DNA of 38,711 bases from an uncultured Bacilli bacterium (GTDB lineage Bacteria; Bacillota_I; Bacilli_A; RF39; UBA660). Shown here piece by piece: positions 1 to 7,503 of this stretch. Below the pieces are notes generated by a model. The model was given only the letters and a program-made list of their open reading frames with translations. It did not search any database and was not told the origin of the DNA. The translations under genes and the position numbers were made by a program. Each line of letters opens with the position of its first letter. The stretch's first letter is position 1. The DNA lies in NCBI GenBank assembly GCA_947626275.1, contig CANQRL010000012.1, positions 1 to 38,711 of the forward strand. Reading direction: 5' to 3'.

Positions 1-152
1 CCTTTCGGAAGTGTATTTTATCATATTTTTTTAAAGTCTTTTTTATTAATGTCTACTCCAAAGGGTGCATTTCAAAACTTTGATCTTTTTTTATTATTCT
101 TGATTTTATTATCGAAATTTCTTTAAAAAAGTTGATTTTTGTTGACAAAATA
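1..152. other. AT-rich intergenic stretch at window edge
   Basis: No ORF with a convincing start is visible here. The stretch is rich in A and T runs and probably holds the end of the upstream intergenic region. I see no RNA gene or clear terminator in it. Confidence 0.4.
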
Positions 153-180
153 TAGACAAAATTTAAGAATCGTGTATAAT
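153..180 (+). promoter_or_regulatory. Sigma-A-type promoter of the InlB-repeat gene
   Basis: TAGACA at 153-158 and a perfect TATAAT at 175-180 are separated by 16 nt, about 55 nt upstream of the start codon. A better -35 hexamer, TTGACA at 142-147, is 27 nt from the -10 and so too far away to pair with it. Confidence 0.65.
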
Positions 181-237
181 AATGAGGTAGGAGTGGTAGG
201 CTCCAAAATTTAGGGGAAAAAAGGAAGGAGAATGTTT

Positions 238-3200
238 GTGAGCAATGAAGATAATAAGAAAAAGCAGACAGGAAATAGACGTGTAAATAATAAGTCTAAT
301 ACTACGAAAAATACTGTTAATGCTAGAAATAATGCGAATAATGTAAGTAGTAAAGCTCCTGTTGCTAGAGAGATTAGTGCTAATCAAACACCGAAAAGAG
401 AACCTAGTTCTATTCGTCAAGAAGTAGCTGTTCCAAAAAAGAAAAAATCAAATGGAAAAGCAATAGAATTAGGAATTATCTTTGTCCTATTGGTTGTGTT
501 AATTCTTCTCTTATTGTCATTCTGCCATAAGGATAGCTATGAAGTATCTTTTATGTCTGATGGAAAAGAATATACTTCAGAAACCGTTCGTAAAGGAAAC
601 GATTTAGAAGAACCAGAAGCTCCAACAAAAGAGGGATATAAATTCTTAGGTTGGTATCTTGATGGTGAAAAGTATGATTTCAGTAAAGAAGTAACTGAAG
701 ATATGAAGCTTGAAGCGAAATGGCAAATTAATACCTATACTGTAACGATTGATGATGGTATGGGTAACGTTACAAAACAAGAAATAGAGTACAATCAAAA
801 AGTAAAAGAACCATCCGTTTCTGAGAGAAAAGGATATCATTTAGATGGATGGTATGTGAAGAATAATAAATTCGATTTTAGTAAAGGTATCAAAGAGGAT
901 ATTACTATCGAAGCAAGATGGCTTGAAAATGAGAAAGTAAGCTATCGTGTAGAGCATTATCTTATGGGATTAGATGGCGAATATGCCTCTTACGATAAGG
1001 TAGATTTATTATCAGGGTATAAAGGAAGTACAGTTACCCCTAGTACGCGTTATTATCCTGGATTTAAAACTCCTCAAAAATCATCTGTTGCATTAGCAGA
1101 TGATGGAAGTACGGTTGTTAAATATTATTATTCTAGAAATAAATATACTTTAACCTTAAAAGGTGAGGAAGGAATTTCTTCTCTTAAAGGAAAAGGAACT
1201 TATTACTATGGTGAAAAAGTCGCTGTTGATGCGAGCGTTGAAGAAGGATTTAAATTTGCTGGTTGGTCATCTAAAGTAGTAAAAGGAACCTATACTATGC
1301 CAGCATCTAATGTTACTTTAACAGCTAAAACTAATCCAATAGAGTATACAATTGTTTATACCGATGGTGTAACTGTTAAAGAAGAAAAACATAAATATAC
1401 GGATGTCTTCGAATTAGCTGGTGGAGATTTATTCCAAAAAGAATATCGTATTAGTTATGGTTATGGATATGGTAGTACAGTTGATGTAGAATCACCAAAA
1501 GCTACTTATGATAGTTGGATTCAAGATGAAAACACGACTTATGATTTAAAGGAGAAAGTATCTAAATTAACGACAGTAGATGGAGATAAAATTACTCTTA
1601 CTTTAACATGGAGTTATCCAACTCTTAAAACTATCGAAAGAGATTATTATGATTTCTTAGGTTGGGTAGATGAAGAGGGAAATCCTGTTTCTGAAATTAA
1701 TGAAGAAACGCCACAGAATTTAGAACTTACGGCTACTTGGAAAGTATCTAATAATACGATTGTCTTTGAATCAAATGGTGGATCTGATGTTACACCTTTG
1801 ACTGGAGAAACCGGTGCAAGTGTTACAAAACCAACTAATCCAACTAGAGTAGGATACACATTTGCAGGTTGGTATAGTGATCCAGATCTTACCCAAGAAT
1901 ATACATTTACAACAATTCCAGAAGAAGGAATTACAGTTTATGCAAAATGGGATATTATTCACTATAATTTAACATTTGATGAAAGTTCTTATGGTACTTG
2001 TGATAATTGTGAAGAGAAAACTTACACAGTAGAAGATGAACCAATTCAATTACCAACGCCAGTAAAAGACGGATATACTTTTGCGGGATGGGTTTACGAA
2101 GTAGAAGATGATGAAACTGGAGATACCGAAGAAATAAATGTAGGTACTGAGTTTACTGTTCGTCCAGAGGATACTGAGTTAAAAGCTCTTTGGTCATACG
2201 AATTAGTTCTAGCTCCTGTTGATGGTACTTTAGTGGAAGGAAAAGAAGTTCCAAAGATTATTTTCTATTACGGAAAAGATAATATTATTCCAACTGGTGA
2301 TTTCTATGAAAAAGAAATTAAAGTTACTTGGAAGTTTGATGAAGGTAGTCAAACAGTAGATACTTATCACCCAACAGTAAAATGTTGGAAAGTAGGAAAT
2401 TCTTGCTATACACCAGAACAAACAGTAAATAATGCTTTTACTCCTGTTAATGGTAAAGTAACACTAGAAGCTACTTATGAAGTTACCATTGAAAAGTTAA
2501 AGACAGGAACCAAAACAGGAAAAGTTCTTGGTGAATGGATTAACGAAGAAGAGGAAGAAGTAGAAGCACCTCTTAAGGTATCAGAAGATACAGTTTTAAC
2601 TGCTAAATGGTATGATGAAATGACTTTAAAAGCTTTTGATGAGAAAATAAAAGCTACTTTAAGTGATTTTACAACTAGTGTAAATACGAAAACAAATACC
2701 ATTTTTGTAGAGGCTGAAGAAAGTAAAAAAGCTACCGAAGGTTTAGAAAAACTTGTAGCGAATATTGCTCAATTAATTACTGATGCAACGGTTGATGAAA
2801 TCGATTTTATCTATGGTGGAGAAACTTTTGCCTTAGATACGACAAGTACAGAGTCTATTACGAGTACTATAAAAGGTGCACTTAATAAGATATTAGGTAC
2901 TCAAGATGGTGATCTTGCTAATAAGACAATGAAAGATTTAGATGGAAAAGCAATTTCTATTAAAGTTCTTTTAGGTGATGAATATAGAACTTCTTCTGGA
3001 TCAGAAGAACTTACTTATAATCTTCATTTTGGTAAGAAAGCAATTTCAAGTAATACTTTTAATGCAGCTGCTAAAAATATTATGGAAGGTAATATCAATA
3101 GTCAAGGAACTAAGTTAGAGAAATATGTATTATCTGTTGATGGTAGCAAATTAACATTCTCTTTCTATCATGGAGCAAATACAGTATATGACACCTGTAT

Positions 3201-3606
3201 AAGTGCTGGATTAAAGACAGCTTTCCAAAATCTATTTATGATAGAAGGAATTGAATATGTCACTTTGACATTTACAAATCCATCTGGAGCAGTCATGACA
3301 GTAGATGCCAATGCTGAAAATGTTTCAGAAGATCATTGGTTAGACTTTGCAATTGGCTTCTTAGATCCATTTGAAGCTGCTATTGGAAAAGATGCTTTCA
3401 AATTGACTAACGATGATTTAAAGGTGTTTACAGAAAAAGAGGGAGCTCTTATGGTAGAGGTACATACTTCTGCTAATTATAAGTTTGGCGAAGGATTTAA
3501 TGATGTAAAAACGGATAGTGAAGATGGTACACAATACCTTTCTTACGAGATTAAATTCGCACCACTACAAACAGAAGCAGCACCTGCTACAGGGAAAGGA
3601 AACTAG
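238..3606 (+). CDS. Type II membrane-anchored protein with InlB-type (Listeria-Bacteroides) repeats
   Basis: Large surface-exposed protein of about 1122 residues. A basic, Asn/Lys/Thr-rich cytoplasmic head of about 75 residues precedes one membrane segment (about 77-98), with the rest presumably outside. The ectodomain carries repeated beta-grasp units with the Flg_new/InlB B-repeat signature: a GY-F-GW core (for example FLGWY near 139, LDGWY near 205, FAGWS near 343) closing on EAKW, EARW, ATWK or AKW. A MucBP-like unit starts near residue 237. The last ~280 residues match nothing I recognise. No LPxTG-type motif or C-terminal anchor is present, and Phe before the Cys after the TM spoils a lipobox. 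GTG at 238 is preferred over the in-frame ATG at 232, because AAGGAG (225-230) is 7 nt from the GTG but almost touches the ATG. Monocistronic. Adhesion is a guess. Confidence 0.8.
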   Translation: MSNEDNKKKQTGNRRVNNKSNTTKNTVNARNNANNVSSKAPVAREISANQTPKREPSSIRQEVAVPKKKKSNGKAIELGIIFVLLVVLILLLLSFCHKDSYEVSFMSDGKEYTSETVRKGNDLEEPEAPTKEGYKFLGWYLDGEKYDFSKEVTEDMKLEAKWQINTYTVTIDDGMGNVTKQEIEYNQKVKEPSVSERKGYHLDGWYVKNNKFDFSKGIKEDITIEARWLENEKVSYRVEHYLMGLDGEYASYDKVDLLSGYKGSTVTPSTRYYPGFKTPQKSSVALADDGSTVVKYYYSRNKYTLTLKGEEGISSLKGKGTYYYGEKVAVDASVEEGFKFAGWSSKVVKGTYTMPASNVTLTAKTNPIEYTIVYTDGVTVKEEKHKYTDVFELAGGDLFQKEYRISYGYGYGSTVDVESPKATYDSWIQDENTTYDLKEKVSKLTTVDGDKITLTLTWSYPTLKTIERDYYDFLGWVDEEGNPVSEINEETPQNLELTATWKVSNNTIVFESNGGSDVTPLTGETGASVTKPTNPTRVGYTFAGWYSDPDLTQEYTFTTIPEEGITVYAKWDIIHYNLTFDESSYGTCDNCEEKTYTVEDEPIQLPTPVKDGYTFAGWVYEVEDDETGDTEEINVGTEFTVRPEDTELKALWSYELVLAPVDGTLVEGKEVPKIIFYYGKDNIIPTGDFYEKEIKVTWKFDEGSQTVDTYHPTVKCWKVGNSCYTPEQTVNNAFTPVNGKVTLEATYEVTIEKLKTGTKTGKVLGEWINEEEEEVEAPLKVSEDTVLTAKWYDEMTLKAFDEKIKATLSDFTTSVNTKTNTIFVEAEESKKATEGLEKLVANIAQLITDATVDEIDFIYGGETFALDTTSTESITSTIKGALNKILGTQDGDLANKTMKDLDGKAISIKVLLGDEYRTSSGSEELTYNLHFGKKAISSNTFNAAAKNIMEGNINSQGTKLEKYVLSVDGSKLTFSFYHGANTVYDTCISAGLKTAFQNLFMIEGIEYVTLTFTNPSGAVMTVDANAENVSEDHWLDFAIGFLDPFEAAIGKDAFKLTNDDLKVFTEKEGALMVEVHTSANYKFGEGFNDVKTDSEDGTQYLSYEIKFAPLQTEAAPATGKGN

Positions 3607-3624
3607 GAAACTAGTTTCTTTTTT
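3599..3624 (+). terminator. Rho-independent terminator of the InlB-repeat gene
   Basis: A 7-bp stem (GAAACTA/TAGTTTC) with a 6-nt loop is followed by six Ts. The stop codon lies at the stem-loop junction. Confidence 0.75.
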
Positions 3625-3641
3625 ATTTTCCTTTATTTTTG

Positions 3642-3670
3642 TTGACAAATAAGGGGTTATGTGTTAAAAT
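3642..3670 (+). promoter_or_regulatory. Promoter of the rplU-prp-rpmA operon
   Basis: A perfect TTGACA (3642-3647) is 17 nt from TAAAAT (3665-3670). Transcription would begin just before the L21 leader. Confidence 0.75.
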
Positions 3671-3675
3671 TTATA

Positions 3676-3763
3676 ACTGTGTAGAGCCTCATTCTACAAC
3701 CGCGCAGAGAGGAGTATATGAGAAGGACCTTGATGGCGAGTCTGAGATTTTAAAAGGAGGATA
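3676..3763 (+). promoter_or_regulatory. Ribosomal protein L21 leader (autoregulatory mRNA element)
   Basis: About 90 nt of structured, GC-richer sequence separate the promoter from rplU. A hairpin pairs GTAGA (3681-3685) with TCTAC (3693-3697), followed by an AGAGAGGAG segment and a GGACCTTGATGGCGAGTC segment before the AAAGGAGG site. Position and composition resemble the L21 leader family of Firmicutes, in which L21 is thought to repress its own operon. The family assignment is from memory of the motif, not a covariance search. Confidence 0.6.
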
Positions 3764-3765
3764 AT

Positions 3766-4068
3766 ATGAAAGCAGTTATTGAGACTGGTGGAAAACAATA
3801 CTTAGTTGAAGAAGGAACTGTACTTTACGTTGAAAAATTAGATGAAGAAGCAGGAAAAACTGTTACTTTTGATAAAGTTTTAATGGTAAATGATAAAGTT
3901 GGTCAACCTTACTTAGCTGGAGCTGTTGTTACAGGTGAAGTTGTAAAACACGGTAAGACGAAGAAAATCATCGTTTATAAGTACAATCAAAAGAAGAATT
4001 ATCGTAGAAAACAAGGACATCGTCAACCATATACAAAAGTGGAGATTAAAAGTATTAAAGTAAAATAG
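3766..4068 (+). CDS. rplU: 50S ribosomal protein L21
   Basis: Large-subunit ribosomal protein of 100 residues, close to the usual ~102. It opens with the family signature [15 protein letters not shown]. The C-terminal half is very basic ([27 protein letters not shown]), which in this family contacts 23S rRNA. An AAAGGAGG site lies 7 nt before the ATG. It is first in the conserved rplU-prp-rpmA operon, with prp starting 1 nt after its stop, and is probably under L21-leader feedback control. Confidence 0.97.
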   Translation: MKAVIETGGKQYLVEEGTVLYVEKLDEEAGKTVTFDKVLMVNDKVGQPYLAGAVVTGEVVKHGKTKKIIVYKYNQKKNYRRKQGHRQPYTKVEIKSIKVK

Positions 4069-4069
4069 T

Positions 4070-4375
4070 ATGATTACCATAACTATAAAGAAGAAAGATG
4101 ATAAATATCATTATATAAGAGTAGAAGGACATGCCGATTACGCGGATGAAGGCTATGATATTGTATGTGCTTCGGTATCTTGTATTTGTATTACAACCAT
4201 AAATGCTTTGATAAGTATTGATGAGGAATGTGTTGTATATACAGAAGATGATGGATTTTTAGAAGTAGGAATCATGAAGCATGATGCGGTTATTGATAAG
4301 CTAATAGAAAACATGTTAAACCTATTAGAACAACTTGCTGATGATTACCGAGATTTTATAAAGATATTAAGATAG
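4070..4375 (+). CDS. prp: Ribosomal-processing cysteine protease Prp (YsxB family)
   Basis: Cysteine protease that in Firmicutes and relatives removes the N-terminal extension of ribosomal protein L27. At 101 residues it has the usual size. The catalytic dyad is visible: His21 in VEGHADYA and Cys33 in DIVCASVS, matching the H/C pair described for the Staphylococcus aureus enzyme. It sits between rplU and rpmA, next to its substrate, which carries the matching cleavage motif. It lies 1 nt after rplU and 13 nt before rpmA, so co-translation is likely. Confidence 0.95.
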   Translation: MITITIKKKDDKYHYIRVEGHADYADEGYDIVCASVSCICITTINALISIDEECVVYTEDDGFLEVGIMKHDAVIDKLIENMLNLLEQLADDYRDFIKILR

Positions 4376-4388
4376 GAGGTGCTCATCG

Positions 4389-4676
4389 ATGAAATTGATG
4401 ACATTAAATATCCAATTATTTGCCCATAAAAAAGGTCAAGGTTCCACAAAAAACGGTCGTGACTCTATCTCTAAGAGATTGGGTGCGAAGGCTGCTGATG
4501 GAGAATATGTATCAGGTGGATCTATTCTTTATCGTCAAAGAGGAACTAAAATTTATCCAGGTACAAATGTAGGTATTGGTAAAGATGATACTGTTTATGC
4601 TAAAATTAGTGGATATGTAAAATTTGAACGCGTTGGAAAAGATAGAAAACAAGTAAGCGTTTATCCAGAAATGTAA
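4389..4676 (+). CDS. rpmA: 50S ribosomal protein L27 with Prp-cleavable N-terminal extension
   Basis: L27 precursor, 95 residues. The leader [12 protein letters not shown] followed by [14 protein letters not shown] matches the Firmicutes extension; cleavage is expected after the Phe of LFA, exposing the short tail that reaches the peptidyl transferase centre. The S. aureus equivalent reads LNLQFFA, so LNIQLFA is a mild variant. AGGAGGT (4374-4380) is 8 nt from the ATG at 4389; a second in-frame ATG at 4398 is possible but less well spaced. Last gene of the operon, closed by a strong terminator. Confidence 0.97.
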   Translation: MKLMTLNIQLFAHKKGQGSTKNGRDSISKRLGAKAADGEYVSGGSILYRQRGTKIYPGTNVGIGKDDTVYAKISGYVKFERVGKDRKQVSVYPEM

Positions 4677-4699
4677 AATAGGCATTGCCTATTTTTTTT
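4676..4699 (+). terminator. Terminator of the rplU-prp-rpmA operon
   Basis: AATAGGC/GCCTATT stem with a 3-nt loop, running into a T tract. Confidence 0.85.
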
Positions 4700-4710
4700 C
4701 TTGGTAAGGG

Positions 4711-4740
4711 TTGACTTCCTATAACGATTTGTTATATAAT
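4711..4740 (+). promoter_or_regulatory. Promoter for the 4769 gene and mutM
   Basis: TTGACT (4711-4716) and TATAAT (4735-4740) are 18 nt apart. The start codon follows 28 nt downstream. Confidence 0.75.
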
Positions 4741-4768
4741 GATGTAATTTTGGTTAGGAGATGTTAGT

Positions 4769-5419
4769 ATGAGAAAAGACTTAAAATTGGATGCAACAAA
4801 TTTTTGCTATCATTCATCTGACATGGATGTTTATAAAGTAGGAACAGATCGGATTAGAATTTTTTCTACTACTGATAGATTTATTTCTGAGTCAACTTGT
4901 TTAAAAGTTTCTGAGATATCTACTCAAGCTTTGTTACTTCCTAGATATCCTGTCTATCAAGACGGAGTTTATTGTGGGTGTGCGACTGATTGGAAAAAAG
5001 GAGATTGGATTTCTTCTTTCGCTAGTAAGAGCATTTACTTAAAAAGATCGTTAATGCGAATGCGTGATGAAATTGTTTATTTATCTAGTCTTGGGTATGA
5101 CTTGGTGAATATGCCGTTTTACTGTTCTTTTTCTAATGGTAGAGAGTTGACCTTTGATGGAACTTATTATATTCAGGAAAGTCCTATCCCTCAAGAACAG
5201 TTAGAAAAACAAAATTGTGATCTTTTAGACGAATATATCAGCGATTTAGTGTATAATGCGATGAGTGAGTTTGCCATAGACTCTGATTTAGTTTGTACGT
5301 ATTTATATAAACAAGATAGATCTTCTTACAATCGTATTATGGAAGCCTTAACAGAGGGGGAAACGGATTTTGCTGGGAATGCGATTAAAAAAGATATTCA
5401 TAGGAAAGTGTTGAGATAA
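4769..5419 (+). CDS. Uncharacterised protein, possibly a degenerate protein-kinase-like fold
   Basis: Soluble 216-residue protein with no signal peptide or membrane segment. The N-terminal part reads like a kinase N-lobe: a VYKVGTDRIRIF strand pair, then a LLLPRYPVYQDGVYCGCAT segment where related proteins have LP-x-GY. After a helix comes LSSLGYDLVNMPFY and SNGRELTFDGTYYIQE, positioned like a catalytic loop plus DFG region, but I see no HRD, DFG or metal-binding Asp. If kinase-derived it is therefore probably inactive. This relationship is a pattern impression, not established. It has its own promoter, an AGGAGATG site, and a stop 1 nt before mutM, so the two are co-expressed. Function unknown. 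Confidence 0.7.
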   Translation: MRKDLKLDATNFCYHSSDMDVYKVGTDRIRIFSTTDRFISESTCLKVSEISTQALLLPRYPVYQDGVYCGCATDWKKGDWISSFASKSIYLKRSLMRMRDEIVYLSSLGYDLVNMPFYCSFSNGRELTFDGTYYIQESPIPQEQLEKQNCDLLDEYISDLVYNAMSEFAIDSDLVCTYLYKQDRSSYNRIMEALTEGETDFAGNAIKKDIHRKVLR

Positions 5420-5420
5420 T

Positions 5421-6242
5421 ATGCCAGAATTACCAGAAGTAGAAACAGTCAAAAGAACGTTAGAGCGTTACCTTATTGGAAGAAAAATAGTCAATGTTGC
5501 TGTTTATTATCCGAAGATTATCGCCAATCAGACGAAGGATGATTTTATTCGTCACTTGAAGAACGAAAAAATAAAAGAGATGGATAGACGAGGAAAATGG
5601 TTAATTTTTCATTTAGACCATTATGATTTAGTTAGTCATTTAAGAATGGAAGGAAAGTATTTTTTAAAAAATCCCAAAGAAGAGCTAAACAAACATGAAC
5701 ATGTTACTTTCTTATTAGATAATGGGAAAGAATTACGTTACCAAGATACGCGAAAGTTTGGACGGATGTATTTATTCCCTAAAGGGGTGTATTTAGAAGA
5801 AAAGCCTCTCAATGAAGTTGGATATGAACCTTGGGATAATCGTCTCACAGAGACGTATTTAAAGGAAAAATACAGAGGAAAAAAGGTTCCCATTAAAACG
5901 GTCTTGTTAGATCAAAGCATTATGGCAGGAATTGGGAATATCTATGCTGATGAGATTTTATTTGTTAGTCATATCCATCCTTTAAAACTTGCTTCCCAAT
6001 TGACGAAGAAAGATTGTTGTTCTTTGATTCAAGCTACGCGGATGATTTTAGGGGAAGCTATTGAGATGGGAGGAACAACGATTCGTAGTTATGAATCGGA
6101 AAAAGGGGTTCATGGAAGATTTCAGCAACATCTTTTGGTACATAATCAAAAGTTCTGTTCCACATGTGATACTCCAATTGAACGAATCATTGTTGGAGGA
6201 AGAAGCACTTACTTCTGTAGTCACTGCCAGAAAAAGAGGTAG
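5421..6242 (+). CDS. mutM: Formamidopyrimidine-DNA glycosylase (MutM/Fpg)
   Basis: Bifunctional base-excision-repair enzyme that removes 8-oxoguanine and formamidopyrimidines and cuts the abasic strand. At 273 residues it is full length. It starts with the invariant PELPEVET (catalytic Pro2 and Glu3 after Met removal). DQSIMAGIGNIYADEILF is the helix-two-turn-helix, and the C-terminus has an intact zinc finger with Cys246, Cys249, Cys266 and Cys269, with the conserved Arg-bearing IVGGRSTYFC loop. It begins 1 nt after the upstream gene's stop. In many Bacilli mutM follows polA; here its partner is an unknown protein. Confidence 0.96.
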   Translation: MPELPEVETVKRTLERYLIGRKIVNVAVYYPKIIANQTKDDFIRHLKNEKIKEMDRRGKWLIFHLDHYDLVSHLRMEGKYFLKNPKEELNKHEHVTFLLDNGKELRYQDTRKFGRMYLFPKGVYLEEKPLNEVGYEPWDNRLTETYLKEKYRGKKVPIKTVLLDQSIMAGIGNIYADEILFVSHIHPLKLASQLTKKDCCSLIQATRMILGEAIEMGGTTIRSYESEKGVHGRFQQHLLVHNQKFCSTCDTPIERIIVGGRSTYFCSHCQKKR

Positions 6243-6264
6243 GGAAGTAATTGCTTCTTTTTTT
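6241..6264 (+). terminator. Weak terminator after mutM
   Basis: A short stem (GAAGT/GCTTC with one G-T pair, AATT loop) is followed by seven Ts. Confidence 0.5.
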
Positions 6265-6279
6265 GAGAAGCTGTATAAT
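6251..6279 (+). promoter_or_regulatory. Possible promoter of the 6302 gene
   Basis: TATAAT at 6274-6279 is perfect; the -35 candidate TTGCTT (6251-6256, 17-nt spacing) is poor and overlaps the mutM terminator stem. Confidence 0.4.
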
Positions 6280-6301
6280 GAGAAAAGAATAGGAGAGTAC
6301 T

Positions 6302-7084
6302 ATGTCAAAAGAATATATTCAAAAATCCGCTTCTTTTATGATTTCTTTCTTTATAATTGTTATTCTTGCTATTTTCCTCTCTCTTTTTGTGATTCATCAA
6401 CAAGAGTTTGAAAAGAAGGAATCAAAAGAAGAAAAGAATGAGGTAGAAGAAAAGGAATATCAAATTTCTTATCAAGAAGAAAATTCTCAATACGAAATTT
6501 TTAAAAAAGGAGATTCCGTTACGGTCAAAGTAGAGGAACAAGTCGTTTGCATTCAAGCACCTTGTAATCCGATTACCTATCAACACGCTATTCGCTTTGA
6601 AAAAAATAAAAAAGAAGTTCTTTCTTTTTTAGAGGATTTGTTTTCCAAAACAACAGATACTCATATAACGATTACTACTAATCAGTTAGATGATGCACAA
6701 CAAAGAATACTAGAAGCAATCATTTATAATGATGAGACTTATTTAGAGGAACCAAAAAAAGAACTTTATTTTACCTTACAGTCCGCACGGATTGACTGTC
6801 CAACTGTCCTTTTAAAAGTGTACCGGGATAATACTTATGAATATATTTATGGAAGTACTCGGGATGGTAATCTCGTTAGTAAAGAAGGAACTTATGCTTA
6901 TCCTGTCTCTTCTTTTTTAGAAGATAGTCGAAATGAAGAACCAAATGAGATAGGCCCTTATCGATTAACATTCGCATCCGGGGAAGAGAAGTATCTCTAC
7001 GACAATACTTCAGACATTCAAAAATTCTTAGAGAAAATTCAGATTCAACTAGATACTTGCTCGACGGTTTTAGAGAATTCATAA
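6302..7084 (+). CDS. Uncharacterised membrane-anchored protein
   Basis: 260-residue protein with one N-terminal membrane segment (about 12-35), a charged Glu/Lys-rich linker (about 38-58), then a predicted extracytoplasmic domain. A VVCIQAPCNP segment has two Cys five residues apart that could form a disulfide, with a further Cys near 178 and near the C-terminus. The C-terminal half includes YEYIYGSTRDGNLVSKEGTY, suggesting a small beta-rich domain. I recognise no family. GGAG lies shortly before the ATG. It is transcribed alone between two terminators. A secreted or wall-facing role is only inferred from topology. Confidence 0.7.
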   Translation: MSKEYIQKSASFMISFFIIVILAIFLSLFVIHQQEFEKKESKEEKNEVEEKEYQISYQEENSQYEIFKKGDSVTVKVEEQVVCIQAPCNPITYQHAIRFEKNKKEVLSFLEDLFSKTTDTHITITTNQLDDAQQRILEAIIYNDETYLEEPKKELYFTLQSARIDCPTVLLKVYRDNTYEYIYGSTRDGNLVSKEGTYAYPVSSFLEDSRNEEPNEIGPYRLTFASGEEKYLYDNTSDIQKFLEKIQIQLDTCSTVLENS

Positions 7085-7113
7085 AGTACCAAAAAAAGGT
7101 ACTTTTTCTTTTT
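7083..7113 (+). terminator. Terminator of the 6302 gene
   Basis: AAAGTACC/GGTACTTT stem with an all-A 7-nt loop, followed by T-rich sequence. The stop codon overlaps the stem base. Confidence 0.8.
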
Positions 7114-7267
7114 CGTAAAAAAGGAGAATAAGAAACATTTGTTCAGCCTTATTTTTCAAGGAATTTGAATTTTCAAAAAAATAAAATTTTTAATTTTTTC
7201 AAAAATCAAAAAAATAAAAAATCAAATTTTTTGAAAAAAATAAAATTCTAACAAAAAGGTAACATAA

Positions 7268-7348
7268 ATGAAAAATATATTGAAAATCAAGGAAAATAAC
7301 GGTTTCAAGTGTCAAAAATACACGGAAGATAAAATTTTAAAAAAATGA
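7268..7348 (+). CDS. Possible 26-codon leader peptide upstream of nrdD
   Basis: ATG at 7268 opens a 26-codon, Lys-rich reading frame ending in TGA. AAAAGGT at 7254-7260 lies 7 nt upstream and could be a weak ribosome binding site. No promoter upstream of it is convincing, and in such AT-rich sequence short ORFs arise easily. Listed because the same AAAAGGTAACAT-then-ATG arrangement recurs at 7401-7416. Confidence 0.2.
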   Translation: MKNILKIKENNGFKCQKYTEDKILKK

Positions 7349-7413
7349 AAAATTAAAAAATGTAAATTTTTTGAAAACTGATTTTTTATAAATAAACGGC
7401 AAAAGGTAACATC

Positions 7414-7437
7414 ATGCAAAAACCACTCAAAAAGTGA
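7414..7437 (+). CDS. Possible 7-codon leader peptide upstream of nrdD
   Basis: ATG at 7414, 6 nt after AAAAGGT (7401-7407), opens a frame reading MQKPLKK then TGA. It is the counterpart, in the second repeat copy, of the 7268 frame. It could equally be chance. Confidence 0.12.
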   Translation: MQKPLKK

Positions 7438-7447
7438 TCAAAAAGTA

Positions 7448-7477
7448 TTGATTTCTGTAAAAAAGGAAGAGTATAAT
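7448..7477 (+). promoter_or_regulatory. Promoter of the nrdD operon
   Basis: TTGATT (7448-7453) and TATAAT (7472-7477) are 18 nt apart, placing the transcript start about 20 nt before the nrdD ATG. No NrdR box with the usual ACAC...GTGT arrangement was found. Confidence 0.65.
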
Positions 7478-7503
7478 CTAGTTAGAAGGTAGGAGGATTC
7501 AAG

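Larger units (their letters stand above)
7154..7449 (+). repeat. Imperfect ~147-bp tandem duplication in an extremely AT-rich leader
   Basis: The 419-nt gap before nrdD is almost entirely A/T tracts. Four anchor words recur in the same order: TTTCAAG (7154 and 7303), ATAAAATTTT (7181 and 7329), AAATTTTTTGAAAA (7224 and 7364) and AAAAGGTAACAT (7254 and 7401), with offsets of 149, 148, 140 and 147. That is consistent with an old tandem duplication, copy 1 about 7154-7302 and copy 2 about 7303-7449. Low complexity makes the A/T words weak evidence; the 12-mer with GGTAAC carries most weight. Besides the nrdD promoter and the tiny ORFs, I see nothing else in this gap. Confidence 0.5.

Noticed and set aside
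531..537. Cys after the hydrophobic segment of the InlB-repeat protein as a lipobox
   Set aside because: The residue before Cys is Phe and the segment follows a ~75-residue cytoplasmic head; it is not a lipoprotein signal.
6061..6411. Alternative-frame ORF overlapping the end of mutM and the start of the 6302 gene
   Set aside because: It is a shadow of mutM, whose zinc finger is intact in the main frame, and it has no ribosome binding site.
7309..7323. GTGT-N7-ACAC inverted repeat upstream of nrdD as an NrdR box
   Set aside because: NrdR boxes run ACAC...GTGT with different spacing and come in pairs; this is the opposite order and single.
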